64,000 bases of DNA from Eublepharis macularius. Taxonomy: Eukaryota; Chordata; Lepidosauria; Squamata; Eublepharidae. Of the stretch, positions 63,526-64,000 are shown one piece after another. The notes beneath the pieces are model-generated. The model made no database searches and was not told the DNA's origin. It saw nothing but the letters and a program-made list of their open reading frames with translations. How positions within the stretch are numbered: the first letter of the stretch is position 1; each line of letters opens with the position of its first letter. A program made the position numbers and the translations under genes. The DNA lies in NCBI RefSeq assembly GCF_028583425.1, contig NC_072807.1:32431001-32495000 (forward strand). Reading direction: 5' to 3'.

Positions 63526-64000
63526 TTCATTGTGATTGGGTCCTTTCTATTCCTCCTGTTGCTAAACAGACAATAAGACAAGATCCCAAGCCTGTTTCTT
63601 CAGGCTACCCTCGGCAACTTCCCAACTGTAAATGTGGCTGGAAAGGAGGGCAGGAGTGCAGCAGGAGGAGTGATGGAGGGCAGAGACAGGAGACTGAGCA
63701 GAGTCAGGAAACTGGAGCCATGGTGAGGAAAGCCTGTTGACTGACAGCACTCGTTTTCTCCACGTCTTCAGTCGCTGCTGCCTGTGATTCAATCATTCTA
63801 CAACTTCATGTTTTTTAGTCCGGCTAATGCTGGCAACAGGATACTACTAAGGCACTGGAAGGACAAACAAACAAATTGTTTTGCTGGACCATAACAAAAA
63901 ACCTGCAGTGTTTGGTCCAATGCATCTGTTTCTAGCAACAGCCAACCGGATGTCTCACAGAAACAATTTGGCTGTATTCCAGGAAAGTTCACGCCACAAT
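63526..64000. other. Gene-free stretch at window end
   Basis: Nothing recognised. Confidence 0.35.

Noticed and set aside
34048..64000. Upstream INSYN1 coding exon
   Set aside because: Looked on the minus strand for a helical, K/E/L-rich exon that ends in frame before VVSQIDK with a donor site; no convincing match seen. A spliced alignment would be decisive.

Overview
This is a vertebrate nuclear window, most likely from a squamate reptile (lizard or gecko). The evidence is the mix of repeats: a full-length CR1 LINE, Bov-B, L1-like and L2-like LINE remnants, tRNA-derived SINEs, 5S-rRNA-derived SINEs with Bov-B-like tails, Penelope-like tails and many short hAT-type MITEs. The exact species cannot be named from the sequence alone.

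Only one host gene is recognisable. It is the terminal coding exon of INSYN1 (inhibitory synaptic factor 1, the human C15orf59 orthologue) at 33373-34047 on the minus strand, with a clean splice acceptor. Its 3'UTR would run below 33373 and its intron above 34047. No upstream INSYN1 exon was found up to 64000, so much of the right half is probably intron 1 and/or 5' flank.

The second coding locus is a CR1 retrotransposon (about 12819-17350) with two uninterrupted reading frames: ORF1 (zinc-knuckle-like motif, coiled coil, SGNH esterase-like) and ORF2 (endonuclease plus reverse transcriptase). It sits inside an older hAT MITE, whose two halves still show the 8-bp target duplication.

Labels used below. 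SINE-A: tRNA-derived head, middle rich in CTCTCAGCCCC, tail GTATAAATCGAATG. SINE-B: head GGGGCTGTGGCTCAGTGG, end CAGTATAAAGCAGCTTCATG. SINE-C: head GGTGTAGTGGTTAGAGTG, middle GTTGTTGTGAGGATAAAATG. SINE-D: ends CCTTTACCTTTT. 5S-SINE: 5S rRNA head with Bov-B-like tail. M1: MITE with TAGGGTTGCC ends. M2: CAGGGCTTTTTTTC ends. M3: TAGAGATGGGCACGAAC ends. M4: CAGGGGTCATTT ends. M5: fold-back element with GTTTCCACA-type arms. M6: CAGGGGTGGTCTTAGT end. M7: GGGTCCCCAAC end. Family P: unclassified repeat with two copies here. Several M1-M4 copies carry 8-bp target duplications, which places them with hAT transposons.

Layout: 1-12.5 kb MITE and SINE mosaic; 12.5-17.4 kb CR1 in M3; 17.4-25 kb SINEs, Penelope-like pieces, a U2 snRNA fragment, a hAT transposase relic and several complex unique stretches; 25-33 kb further repeats; 33.3-34.05 kb INSYN1 exon; 34-64 kb repeats alternating with high-complexity, repeat-free stretches that are candidates for conserved non-coding DNA. 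Nested insertions (CR1/SINE-C/SINE-A; family P/M7/hAT; SINE-B/5S-SINE dimer) give a relative history of transposition.
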